Assembly: GCF_003323715.1 (NCBI RefSeq)
Contig: NZ_QOIN01000066.1
Span: 1-64,000, forward strand
Source of the DNA: Streptomyces diacarni
GTDB taxonomy: Bacteria; Actinomycetota; Actinomycetes; Streptomycetales; Streptomycetaceae
Length of the DNA stretch: 64,000 bases
Direction of reading: 5' to 3'
Notes under the pieces: model-generated
What the model was told of the DNA's origin: nothing
What the model saw: only the letters and a program-made list of their open reading frames with translations
Databases searched by the model: none
Translations under genes and position numbers: made by a program
Part shown: positions 55,273-63,627 of the stretch, piece by piece
How the letters are laid out: each line of letters begins with the position of its first letter
Position numbering within the stretch: the first letter of the stretch is position 1

Positions 55273-58175
55273 TCCTGTGCAGCCGAGAGGGATTGCCCCG
55301 CCGTGTCGGGGCGGCGCGCGAGCAGCTGTGCCAGGTGTTCGCCCGGGCGGTCGGCCAGGTTGCTCAGCTGGGTGCGGCAGCTGAAGCCGTCCGCCAGGAT
55401 GCCGGTGTCCGGTGCGGCCTCGCGGACGGCGGGCAGGAGGCGGTGTTCCGCGACGGCGACGGAGACGTCGTGGTGGCCGCGTTCGACGCCGAAGTTGCCG
55501 GCCAATCCGCAGCAGCCGCCGACGCGGGTGACCTCGGCGCCTGCCCGGGTCAGGAGAGCGAGGTCGGTGTCCCAGCCCATGACGGCGTGGTGATGGCAGT
55601 GCGGCTGGGCCACGTAGCTGTTTCCCGACAGGTCGGGCGGGCTCCACCCCGGGGTGTCCGAGAGCAGTTCGGCGAGGGTGCGGGTGGCGTCGGCGACCTC
55701 GGCCGCTGCCGTGGCGTCGTCGCCGTCCAGCAGCTCGGCGGCGTCGGAGCGCAGCACTCCCGTGCAGGAGGGTTCGAGCCCGACCACCAGGGCGCCGGCG
55801 CGGACGTGCGGGAGGAGCGCGCGTACGGTCGCCCGTACCCGCTTGGCCGCGCCGTCCAGTTGGCCGGTGGAGATCCAGGTCAGGCCGCAGCACACCGGCC
55901 GCGCCGTGACGGCGACCCGGTAGCCGGCGTCTTCGAGCACCGCGACCGCCGCCTGACCCACCTCGGGCGAGAAGGCGTCGGTGAAGGTGTCGGTGAACAG
56001 GACGACGTCGCCGTGGCGTGGTGGCCGCCCGGCGGGATGCCGGGCGAACCAGCGCCGGAAGGTGACGGGCGCGAACGAGGGCAGGGGCCTGCGGGCGTCG
56101 ACGCCGGCGCTCCAGCTCAAAAGCGGACGGAGGGCGGTGGAGCGCAGCACACGGTTCGCGATCCGGGTGAGCACGGGGAACCTGGTGACCAGGCGGCTCC
56201 AGGTCGGCAGCCGGCCCAGGGAGTAGTGGCTGCGGGGGCGCAGCCGCCGGCGGTAGCGCTGGTGCAGGGCCTCTGCCTTGTAGGCGGCCATGTCGGTGCC
56301 GGTCGGGCAGTCCGAGGAGCAGCCCTTGCAGGACAGGCACAGATCGAGTGCGTCGTGCAGCGCCCGCGACCGCCAGCCGTCGGGACCGAGCCGCCCGGAG
56401 ACGACGTCCTGGAGAACGCGGGCGCGCCCGCGGGTGGAGTCCTTCTCCTCACGAGTGGCCAGGTAGCTGGGGCACATCACGCCGCCCGCCGCCGTGGTGT
56501 CGGCGCGGCACTTGCCGACTCCGGTGCAGCGGTGCACGGCCATGGACAGGTCGCCGCGGTCGTGCCGGTGGGCCAGGGCGAGGGTGGGCAGCTCGGTGCG
56601 GCGCAGCGGGCGTGCGCCGGCGGCGCGCACGGACGCGTCCACGGGGTCTGGCCGCACGATGACACCGGGATTGAGCAGGTCGTCGGGGTCGAAGACCCCT
56701 TTGACGCGGGAGAAGAGGCCGATGACCTCGGGCGAGTACATCAGCGGCAGCAGCTCGCCTCGGGCCCGTCCGTCGCCGTGTTCGCCGGAGAGGGAGCCGC
56801 CGTGCCGGGCGACCGTCTCGCCGGCCGCCAAGAGGAAGTCGCGCAGGGCTCCGGTTCCGCCTGGCGAGCCGAGCGGGAAGTCGATGCGGACGTGGACGCA
56901 GCCGTCGCCGAAGTGGCCGTAGGGCACGCCCGTGAGCCGGTGCTCGGTGAGCAGCGCCTCGAACGCGCGCAGGTAGCTGCCGAGGCGTTCCGGCGGTACG
57001 GCCGCGTCCTCCCAGCCGGCGTGAGCGGGGGCGCCGTCAGGGGTGCGGGCGACCAGTCCTGCGCCGTCCCCGCGTATCCGCCACAGCGCCGCGGCGTGCC
57101 CGAGGTCGGTGATCACGCGGGAGTCCAGCGCTCCGGCGTCCTTGACCAGCCGCTCCGCCGCCGCGGTGAGCGCCGCGGTGTCCGGTCCCGCCAGCTCGAC
57201 CAGCAGCCAGCCGTCCCCGCGCGGGAGTTCGGGGACCGCGGCCGCGCCCCGCCGCTCGGCGACGGTGCGGACGATGCGCGCGTCGATCCCCTCGCAGGCG
57301 ACCGGTGCGTGCGCCAGGAGTGCCGGTACGGCGTCCGCCGCCTCGGCCATCGCCGGATAGCCGAGGACGACCAGGAGGCGCGCGGGTTCGTCCCGTACGA
57401 GATTGACCCGCGCGGCCAGGGTGAGACCGAGGGTCCCCTCGCTGCCCACCAGAGCTCGTGGCACATCGAATCCCCGCTCCGGCAGGAGGTGTTCGAGGGA
57501 GTAGCCGGAGACCTGGCGCGGGAAGCGGCCCAGTTCGGTACGGATGACGGCGAGGTCGGCGCGGACGGTCCGCGACAGCTCATCGAGGAGGGGAGAGTGC
57601 GCTGTCCGCCCCGGCACGTCGCCCAGGCGCAGCCGCTCGCCGGTGCCCGCGAGGACGTCGAGTCCGAGGACGTTGTCGCTGGTGCGGCCGTAGCCGAGCG
57701 CTCTGCTGCCGCAGGCGTTGTTGCCGAGCATGCCGCCGAGCGTGGCGCGGTTGTGGGTGGAGGGGTCGGGGCCGAAGCGCAGACCGTGCGGGGCGACGGC
57801 CTGTTGCAGGCGGGCCTGGACGACGCCGGGTTCGACGAGCGCGGTGCGGGCCTCCGCGTCGACCTCCAGCACCCGGTCGAGGTGGCGGCTGGTGTCGACG
57901 ACGACGCCGGGCCCGACGGCGTTCCCGGCGATGGAGGTGCCTGCGCCGCGCATGGTGACGGGGACGCCGTGTTCCCCGCACACGGACAGCACGGCGGCGA
58001 TCTCGTCGGGGTGGCGGGGGAAGACGACGGCGCTGGGCGGGATGCGGTAGAGCGAGGCGTCGGAGGCGTACAGGGAGCGGGCGAGTGGCGAGTCGTCGGT
58101 CTCTGTCACGCCTGCGCGGTGGAGGGCGGCGGTGAGGTCGGCGGTGGCGCCGGAGGGAGAGGTGGGCACGTTCAC
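55245..58175 (-). CDS. FAD- and Fe-S-containing D-2-hydroxyacid dehydrogenase (GlcD-GlcF fusion)
   Basis: A 976-residue protein; GTG 58175 overlaps the MFS stop (GTGA). N-terminal half (about 1-480): FAD_binding_4/FAD-oxidase_C domains as in GlcD, Dld2 and D-2-hydroxyglutarate dehydrogenase (VTMRGAGTSIAGNAVG, GPDPSTHNRATLGGMLGNNA, SGEHGDGRARGELLPLMY). C-terminal half (about 510-960): GlcF-like ferredoxin part with Cys clusters (CTGVGKC...CP; CLSCKGCSSDCPTG) and two CCG motifs (ARPVCCGLTWIS; GGCCGLAGNFG). Oxidises a D-2-hydroxyacid and passes electrons to the respiratory chain. Candidate substrates are D-lactate, glycolate or D-2-hydroxyglutarate; the HOT-like gene upstream favours the last (inference). 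The end overlaps the LysE pseudogene by 28 bases. Confidence 0.92.
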   Translation of the reverse strand: MNVPTSPSGATADLTAALHRAGVTETDDSPLARSLYASDASLYRIPPSAVVFPRHPDEIAAVLSVCGEHGVPVTMRGAGTSIAGNAVGPGVVVDTSRHLDRVLEVDAEARTALVEPGVVQARLQQAVAPHGLRFGPDPSTHNRATLGGMLGNNACGSRALGYGRTSDNVLGLDVLAGTGERLRLGDVPGRTAHSPLLDELSRTVRADLAVIRTELGRFPRQVSGYSLEHLLPERGFDVPRALVGSEGTLGLTLAARVNLVRDEPARLLVVLGYPAMAEAADAVPALLAHAPVACEGIDARIVRTVAERRGAAAVPELPRGDGWLLVELAGPDTAALTAAAERLVKDAGALDSRVITDLGHAAALWRIRGDGAGLVARTPDGAPAHAGWEDAAVPPERLGSYLRAFEALLTEHRLTGVPYGHFGDGCVHVRIDFPLGSPGGTGALRDFLLAAGETVARHGGSLSGEHGDGRARGELLPLMYSPEVIGLFSRVKGVFDPDDLLNPGVIVRPDPVDASVRAAGARPLRRTELPTLALAHRHDRGDLSMAVHRCTGVGKCRADTTAAGGVMCPSYLATREEKDSTRGRARVLQDVVSGRLGPDGWRSRALHDALDLCLSCKGCSSDCPTGTDMAAYKAEALHQRYRRRLRPRSHYSLGRLPTWSRLVTRFPVLTRIANRVLRSTALRPLLSWSAGVDARRPLPSFAPVTFRRWFARHPAGRPPRHGDVVLFTDTFTDAFSPEVGQAAVAVLEDAGYRVAVTARPVCCGLTWISTGQLDGAAKRVRATVRALLPHVRAGALVVGLEPSCTGVLRSDAAELLDGDDATAAAEVADATRTLAELLSDTPGWSPPDLSGNSYVAQPHCHHHAVMGWDTDLALLTRAGAEVTRVGGCCGLAGNFGVERGHHDVSVAVAEHRLLPAVREAAPDTGILADGFSCRTQLSNLADRPGEHLAQLLARRPDTAGQSLSAAQDQGRCAKRR

Positions 58176-59521
58176 TGCCTTACGGGCGGAGCGGAGGCCG
58201 GCTGTGCGGCGGCGGGTACGGGCTCGGGGGCGGCGGCGCGGGCACGGCGTCGTGCCAGCACGGCGATGAGGACGACGGAGACCAGGCTGACCGCCGACAT
58301 GCCCACGATGTAGGTGACCATGAGCCACGGGCTGCCGTCGCCCGCGTTCAGCAGGCTGGTGAGGATGAGCGGGGTGCAGCCGCTGGCGAAGATCCCGGAG
58401 ACCTGGTAGACGAACGACACGCCGCTGTAGCGGACGTTGGGCGGGAAGAGTTCGGCGTACAGGGCCGCCTGAGGGCCGTACATGGCCCCGTAGAACAGGC
58501 CCATTGTCACGACGAGCGTGCCGCCGATGACCAGCGCCGAACCGGTGTCGAAGAGGACGAACGCCGGCACCGCCGAAGCGCCGAAGAGCGCGGCTCCCAG
58601 CCCGAACGTGCGCAGTCTGCCGAACCGGTCCGAGACGGCCCCCCACAGGGGGATCATGGGTACGCACACCGCCGCGGCCACCATCACCCCGATCAGCGCG
58701 TGGGTCCTGGGCACGTCCAGTTCGGTCGTGGTGTAGGCGATGGCGAAGACGCCCCAGGTGTTGAAGGCGATGCCCTCGGCCATGCGGGTGCCCATGCCGA
58801 GCAGCAGGTTGAGCTTGGAGGTGCGCAGGAGTTCGACGATCGGGATGCGCGCTTGGGTGTCCTCCTTCCTGACGGCCTGGAAGTCCGGGGTCTCGAAGAC
58901 CTGGAGGCGGATCCAGAGTCCGAGCAGGACGAGGAGGGCGCTCAGCAGGAAGGCGATGCGCCATCCCCAAGCGAGGAACTGCTCGCTGGACAGGGTGCTG
59001 GAGAGGAGCGCGAAGACGCCCGTCCCCAGCATGAGTCCGGCCGGCACGCCGATCTGGGGCCAGCTGCCGTAGTAGCCCTTGCGGCCTTCCGGCGCGTGCT
59101 CGACCGACATCAGCACGGCGCCGCCCCACTCGCCGCCGATGCCGATGCCCTGGATGATGCGGAGGAGGACGAGGAGGACCGGCGCCCAGACGCCGATGGC
59201 GGAGTAGGTCGGCAGGACGCCGACGAGGAAGGTGCCGACGCCCATGAGGAACATGGTGGTGATGAGGGCGGTCTTGCGGCCGACCCGGTCGCCGAAGTGG
59301 CCGAAGATCAGGCCGCCCAGGGGCCGGGCGACGAAGCCGACGGCGAAGGTGGCGAAGGCGATGAGTGTGCCGACGACGCTGTCGAAGCGGGGGAAGAACA
59401 GCTTGTCGAAGACGATGCCGGCGGCGGTGCCGTAGAGGAAGAAGTCGTACCACTCGATGGTGGTGCCGATGGCGCCGGCCAGTGCGGCCTTACTGGTCGG
59501 CGACTGCGCGGTTGCGGGCAT
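58172..59521 (-). CDS. MFS transporter, metabolite:H+ symporter (MHS) family
   Basis: A 449-residue 12-helix transporter; ATG 59521. MHS motifs: GTTIEWYDFFLYGTAAGIVF in helix 1, FVARPLGGLIFGHFGDRVGRK in loop 2-3, GIGIGGEWGGAVLMSVE. This subgroup (ShiA/KgtP-like) imports organic acids with protons. It sits between the HOT-like gene and the D-2-hydroxyacid dehydrogenase in one operon (51 bases, then an overlap), so it probably imports the hydroxy- or keto-acid used by them. Confidence 0.93.
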   Translation of the reverse strand: MPATAQSPTSKAALAGAIGTTIEWYDFFLYGTAAGIVFDKLFFPRFDSVVGTLIAFATFAVGFVARPLGGLIFGHFGDRVGRKTALITTMFLMGVGTFLVGVLPTYSAIGVWAPVLLVLLRIIQGIGIGGEWGGAVLMSVEHAPEGRKGYYGSWPQIGVPAGLMLGTGVFALLSSTLSSEQFLAWGWRIAFLLSALLVLLGLWIRLQVFETPDFQAVRKEDTQARIPIVELLRTSKLNLLLGMGTRMAEGIAFNTWGVFAIAYTTTELDVPRTHALIGVMVAAAVCVPMIPLWGAVSDRFGRLRTFGLGAALFGASAVPAFVLFDTGSALVIGGTLVVTMGLFYGAMYGPQAALYAELFPPNVRYSGVSFVYQVSGIFASGCTPLILTSLLNAGDGSPWLMVTYIVGMSAVSLVSVVLIAVLARRRARAAAPEPVPAAAQPASAPPVRQ

Positions 59522-59572
59522 GCGAATGCCTCCGGAGGGGGCGCAGGGTGCGGGGTCTGCCGGGCGTGCCGG

Positions 59573-60856
59573 TCACCAGTTGCTCAGTGACTCGCGGAAG
59601 ATACGGGCGGCGGCTTGGGCCGTCAGGGGACGCGGGGTGACGGAGAGCTGACGGGACTGCTTGAGCGTGCCGGACACGAGGGTGTCGAGGTCGTCCTCGG
59701 TGAACCCGAAGGCGGAGACTCCGGTCGGCATGTCGATGTCGCGCTGGAGTTCGCGCAGGACGCGGGGGAGGGCTTCGGCGCCCTCGTCGGGGTCGACGGG
59801 GCGGCCGCCGATCAGTTCCGCGGCCCGCAGGTGGCGCTGAGGGTTCGAGGGGAAGGTGAAGCGGAACGCCGCCATCGCCGTGGAGGCGACGGCCTGGCCG
59901 TGCGGCACCATGGGCATCGGCGGGTAGCCCTCGGCCTGGTAGTTCTCGACGGCGCCGGCGATCGGGTAGGCGTTGGCGTGCGGGATGTGGGTGCCCGCGT
60001 TGCCGAAGCCCATGCCGGTGACGGCCGAGGCATAGGCCATGCCGTAGCGGGCGCTGAGGTCGTTGCCGTTCATCACCGCCCTGCGCAGGTGGGTGCCGAC
60101 CAGTTCCATGGCCTTCTCGCACCACACGTCGCTGACGGGGTTGGCGCCGCAGAAGGCCGCGCGTGCCTTGGCGTCGGGGAAGGCGGGGCGGGCGTCGAAG
60201 GAGAGCGCCGTGTAGCTCTCGGCGGCGTGGGTGAGGACGTCCATGCCGCTGGCCGCGGTGACGGCGGGGGGCACGGTCAGCGTGGTGAGCGGGTCGACGA
60301 CCGCGAGCGCGGGCCGCAGCCGCGGGTGGCTGACGCCGGCCTTGAGGCGCAGGCTCAGCAGGTCGACGACGCAGATGGTGGTCGCCTCCGAGCCGGTGCC
60401 CGATGTCGTCGGCACCGCTATCAGGGGCCGCACCGGCTGCTCGGGAACCTTGCCGCCGCCGATGGGCGGGGCGATGTAGTCCATGAGTGTGCCGGGCTGG
60501 GTGGTGAGCAGGTTGACGGCCTTGGCGGTGTCCATGGCCGAGCCGCCGCCGACGGCGATGTAGCCGTCCCAGGGGCCTGAGCGGGCGAAGGCGACGGCTT
60601 CCTCGATGCTGGCGTCGGTCGGCTCGACGGCGACGCGGTCGAAGATGTCGACGTCCAGCCCGGCCGTCTTGACGGCGTGGGCGACCCGGTCGGGCACTCC
60701 ACTCGCCGCGACACCGGGGTCGGTGAGGATCAGGGGGTGGCGGACGCCGTGGGCCTGCAGGTCCTCGCCGATCTCGGCGAGGGCGCCGAGGCCGAACTTC
60801 AAAGGGGGTGCGGCCCAGGTGAAGACGGTCTCGGTGGGGTGGTCGAAGGACGGCAC
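59573..60856 (-). CDS. Iron-containing alcohol dehydrogenase, hydroxyacid-oxoacid transhydrogenase (HOT)-like
   Basis: A 427-residue Fe-ADH. GTG 60856 has GAGGAGG six bases upstream. NAD-binding GYIAVGGGSAMDTAKAVNLL, TTSGTGSEATTICVV, and metal ligands in GMDVLTHAAESY, GTHIPHANAYPIAG and VPHGQAVA. The stretch GMGFGNAGTHIPHANAYPI and the arrangement VPHG...FRFTFPSNPQRHLRAAELIGG match the ADHFE1/HOT subgroup rather than ordinary alcohol dehydrogenases. HOT transfers hydride from 4-hydroxybutyrate to 2-oxoglutarate, giving succinate semialdehyde and D-2-hydroxyglutarate with a tightly bound NAD. Divergent from an IclR regulator; upstream of the MHS transporter and D-2-hydroxyacid dehydrogenase. 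The assignment is from motifs, not from an alignment. Confidence 0.85.
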   Translation of the reverse strand: MPSFDHPTETVFTWAAPPLKFGLGALAEIGEDLQAHGVRHPLILTDPGVAASGVPDRVAHAVKTAGLDVDIFDRVAVEPTDASIEEAVAFARSGPWDGYIAVGGGSAMDTAKAVNLLTTQPGTLMDYIAPPIGGGKVPEQPVRPLIAVPTTSGTGSEATTICVVDLLSLRLKAGVSHPRLRPALAVVDPLTTLTVPPAVTAASGMDVLTHAAESYTALSFDARPAFPDAKARAAFCGANPVSDVWCEKAMELVGTHLRRAVMNGNDLSARYGMAYASAVTGMGFGNAGTHIPHANAYPIAGAVENYQAEGYPPMPMVPHGQAVASTAMAAFRFTFPSNPQRHLRAAELIGGRPVDPDEGAEALPRVLRELQRDIDMPTGVSAFGFTEDDLDTLVSGTLKQSRQLSVTPRPLTAQAAARIFRESLSNW

Positions 60857-61009
60857 GGGGCCTCCTCGGAGTCGGGGGGTGGGGAGTGTGGGTGGGCCGA
60901 TGGCCGTGCTCCCTGGCGGCGGTTCGGCCGGGTTCGCCCGTTCGGCCGGCTTCGGCCGGTGGGCCGGAAGGCGGGCCGGGACCGCAGGAGCAAGATTTTT
61001 GGAAGAGCA

Positions 61010-61022
61010 TCCACAATGTGGA
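61010..61022. promoter_or_regulatory. Candidate IclR operator
   Basis: TCCACAATGTGGA is a perfect palindrome (6-bp arms, one central base), preceded by the AT-rich GATTTTTGGAAGAGCA. It lies mid-way in the 295-base divergent region between the HOT-like and IclR genes, the rest of which is G+C-rich and shows nothing else. TGGAA/TCCA-type palindromes are common for IclR proteins. Confidence 0.6.
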
Positions 61023-61151
61023 GTGAGTGGCACGGTAGAGGTGCCCGGACAGAGGGTCAAGGGTCTTGCAGCAGACGGTTCGCACCGCCGGTAGGCTGCA
61101 CGGGCACGGGCCCGAAGTGCCGTAGGGGTGAGAGGACGGAGGCCGCCTGCA

Positions 61152-61991
61152 GTGGGAGACACCTCGGAGCGGCACGGACGAGGGACATCCGAGAGTCCGG
61201 CCGGAACTCAGGCCGTCGGCCGAGCCCTTGCCGTGCTGCGGCTGTTCATCGAGGCCGAGGGCGACGTCCAGATCACCGAGATCACCCAGCGTCTCGGCCT
61301 CACCCCGGGAACCGCGCACCGGGTCGTGGGAGCGCTGGCGGCCGAGGGCTTCCTCGTCCGCAACCCCGCGACGGACGGCTACTACCTCGGCAGCACCGCC
61401 ATCCTGCTCGGCCAGGCCGCCCAGCGGACCCTGGGCGCCGACCGGGCCATGCCCCTGCTCAAACAACTCAACGCAGAGACCAACGAGTCGGTCAACCTCG
61501 TGGTCAGGGACGGCGACGAGTCGGTGGTGGTGATGCGGGTCCAGTCGACACTGCCGCTCCGCTTCGAACAGCACCCCGGTGCGCGGTTCCCGCTGTACTC
61601 CACGGCGTCCGGCAAGGCGATGATGAGCCGTGCGGGAGACACCGAGGCGTACGTCCGCTCACTCCCCGCACGGCTGCCTGCGGTCACCCCGCACACCGTT
61701 TCCACCCCGCGGCAGCTCACCGGCGAGTTGGAACGCACGCGGGCACGCGGCTACAGCATCGACAACGAGGAGAACGTCGAGGGCGTCCGCTGCATCGGCG
61801 CCCCGGTGCTGGACGCGCACGGGCACGCCCACGCGGCCGTGGTCGTCCAGGTGCCGGCCGTACGGCTGCCCGACACGCGCATCGAGGAGCTCGCGCCGCG
61901 GCTGATCGAGGTGGCCGGCCAGGTGGCCCAGGTCGTCCCCTCCGACCGCACGATGCGCTCGGCGCACAGGCGCGCCGAGCCGGGCCGGTGA
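61152..61991 (+). CDS. IclR-family transcriptional regulator
   Basis: A 279-residue regulator. GTG 61152 (VGDTSERHGRGTSES) has GGACGGAGG upstream; a GTG at 61128 is the alternative. Winged helix: VQITEITQRLGLTPGTAHRVVGALAAEGFLVRN. The IclR effector domain follows (RVQSTLPLRFEQHPGARFPLYSTASGKAMMS; RGYSIDNEENVEGVRCIGAPV). IclR proteins sense small organic acids. Divergent from the HOT/MHS/dehydrogenase operon and probably its regulator, sensing a hydroxy- or keto-acid. Its stop lies in a large hairpin. Confidence 0.9.
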   Translation: MGDTSERHGRGTSESPAGTQAVGRALAVLRLFIEAEGDVQITEITQRLGLTPGTAHRVVGALAAEGFLVRNPATDGYYLGSTAILLGQAAQRTLGADRAMPLLKQLNAETNESVNLVVRDGDESVVVMRVQSTLPLRFEQHPGARFPLYSTASGKAMMSRAGDTEAYVRSLPARLPAVTPHTVSTPRQLTGELERTRARGYSIDNEENVEGVRCIGAPVLDAHGHAHAAVVVQVPAVRLPDTRIEELAPRLIEVAGQVAQVVPSDRTMRSAHRRAEPGR

Positions 61992-62030
61992 GCCGGGGCG
62001 GGGCGTCGCGGCCCCGCCCCGGCTCACCGG
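61985..62030. terminator. Large bidirectional terminator hairpin
   Basis: Perfect 19-bp arms at 61985-62003 and 62012-62030 (beginning CCGGTGAGCCGG and ending CCGGCTCACCGG) with an eight-base loop. It includes the IclR stop codon and ends 22 bases before the stop of the convergent permease gene, the strongest hairpin in the window. Confidence 0.8.
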
Positions 62031-62052
62031 CCCGGCGTTCGGTTCCCGTGGG

Positions 62053-63615
62053 TCAGGTCCGCCCCCGGCGGCGTCGTATCGCGTAGGCACCGAGCACCAC
62101 CGCCAGGGTCAGGGTGCTGGCGACGAAGTCCATACGGGTGTCGGGAAGGAAGGCCATCGCGAGGATCACGATGGCCATCGCGGCGACCGTGAACCAGCTC
62201 AGATACGGATAGCCCCACATCTTCAGCGTCAGCGCCCCCGGATCCTCGCGCTCCAGCCGGCGCCGCAGCCGGACCTGTGACAGGGCGACGAGCAGGTAGA
62301 CGAAGAGCGCGACGGCACCGTAGGAGTGGACGATGAAGGAGAAGACGGTGTCGGGGGAGACGTAGGCGAAGACCACCGAGACATAGCCGAGGACGGTGGC
62401 CAGCAGGATCGCACGGCGCGGTACCCCGTTGCCGCTGAGCCGGGTGAGGCCGCGCGGCGCGTCGCCGTTGCGGGTCAGCGCGAAGACGATGCGGGACGCG
62501 CTGTAGAGGCCCGCGTTCAGCGCCGACAGGACGGCGACGAGGATGATCAGGCGCATCACGTCGGCGGCGGCCGGTATCCCGATCTGCTGGAGCGCGGCCA
62601 CGTAAGGACCGTCGCCGATGCTCTTGGAGTTCCACGGCACGATCGCCACGATGAGGAAGATCGAGCCGACGTAGAAGAGCAGCACGCGCAGTACCACCGA
62701 GTGCGTGGCCCGGGCGACCGCGCGGCGCGGCTCGGTGGACTCGGCGGCGGCCAGCGCCGCGATCTCCGCGCCGGTGAAGAAGCCGACGGCCGGGATCACG
62801 GAGGTCAGCGCGGGGCCGAGGCCTTTGGGCGCGAAGCCGCCGTGCTCGGTCAGATTCCCCGCGTCGGCGTGGGCGCCGGGCCACAGGCCGACGACGAACG
62901 CCAGCCCTATGACGAGGAAGACGACGATCGCGGCGATCTTCAGCGAGGCGAACCAGTACTCGAACTCGCCGAAGGACTTGACCGAGAAGAGGTTGACCAC
63001 CGTCAGCAGCACCATCAGACACAGGCTGATGACCCACAGGTCGATGCCGGGCAGCCAGGCGTGGATGATCGTGGCTCCGGTGACGGCCTCCAGGGCGACG
63101 ACGTTGACCCAGAAATACCAGTAGAGCCAGCCGATGGTGAAGCCGCCCCAGGGGCCGAGGGCCAGCCGCGCGTACGCGTAGAAGGACCCCACCGCCGGGC
63201 GGGCCACCGCCATCTCGCCGAGCATCCGCATCACGAGGATGGCGAGCCCGCCCGCCAGCAGGAACGAGACGATGGCGATGGGGCCCGTCTCGCCGATGAC
63301 GACACCGCTGCCGACGAACAGCCCGGCCCCGATCACGCCGCCCAGCGCGATCAGTGTCATGTGGCGCTGCTTGAGCCCGTTGTGCAGCCCCGCGCTCGCC
63401 TCCGCGGCCTCCGGTTCCCCGGCATCCCGCGATCCGTCGGTGGGATCCTTCGATCCGCCGGAGGCCGCGGGCCCGGCGGGAGGGTGGACGCCGCCGGGAA
63501 CCCGGGCTCCACCGAGTCCCCCGTTCCGGCCGGGGACCTCGGTGGTGCCCGCGGATGCCGGTTCCGGCACCCGCGGAGGGTCCGGTGTGGTGTCGGCCGT
63601 TCCGTCCTGTCGCAC
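62053..63615 (-). CDS. APC-superfamily amino-acid permease (GABA permease type)
   Basis: A 520-residue transporter. A long Pro/Gly-rich cytoplasmic N-terminus (about 75 residues) precedes the AAT-family core: LHNGLKQRHMTLIALGGVIGAGLFVGSGVVI, GEMAVARPAVGSFYAYARLALG, and LGYVSVVFAYVSPDTVFSF, about 12 helices. GLKQRHMTLIALGGVIGAGLF closely resembles GabP and related GABA/proline permeases. It is followed 13 bases upstream on the minus strand by a class III aminotransferase gene, so the two form a uptake-plus-transamination pair, plausibly for GABA. Start at ATG 63615. Confidence 0.9.
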   Translation of the reverse strand: MRQDGTADTTPDPPRVPEPASAGTTEVPGRNGGLGGARVPGGVHPPAGPAASGGSKDPTDGSRDAGEPEAAEASAGLHNGLKQRHMTLIALGGVIGAGLFVGSGVVIGETGPIAIVSFLLAGGLAILVMRMLGEMAVARPAVGSFYAYARLALGPWGGFTIGWLYWYFWVNVVALEAVTGATIIHAWLPGIDLWVISLCLMVLLTVVNLFSVKSFGEFEYWFASLKIAAIVVFLVIGLAFVVGLWPGAHADAGNLTEHGGFAPKGLGPALTSVIPAVGFFTGAEIAALAAAESTEPRRAVARATHSVVLRVLLFYVGSIFLIVAIVPWNSKSIGDGPYVAALQQIGIPAAADVMRLIILVAVLSALNAGLYSASRIVFALTRNGDAPRGLTRLSGNGVPRRAILLATVLGYVSVVFAYVSPDTVFSFIVHSYGAVALFVYLLVALSQVRLRRRLEREDPGALTLKMWGYPYLSWFTVAAMAIVILAMAFLPDTRMDFVASTLTLAVVLGAYAIRRRRGRT

Positions 63616-63627
63616 AGGGTGCCCCTC

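Noticed and set aside
54867..58313. An 1148-codon plus-strand open frame antisense to the D-2-hydroxyacid dehydrogenase
   Set aside because: Composition is Gly/Arg/Val/Glu-rich with no domain; the opposite strand encodes a clear FAD/Fe-S protein.
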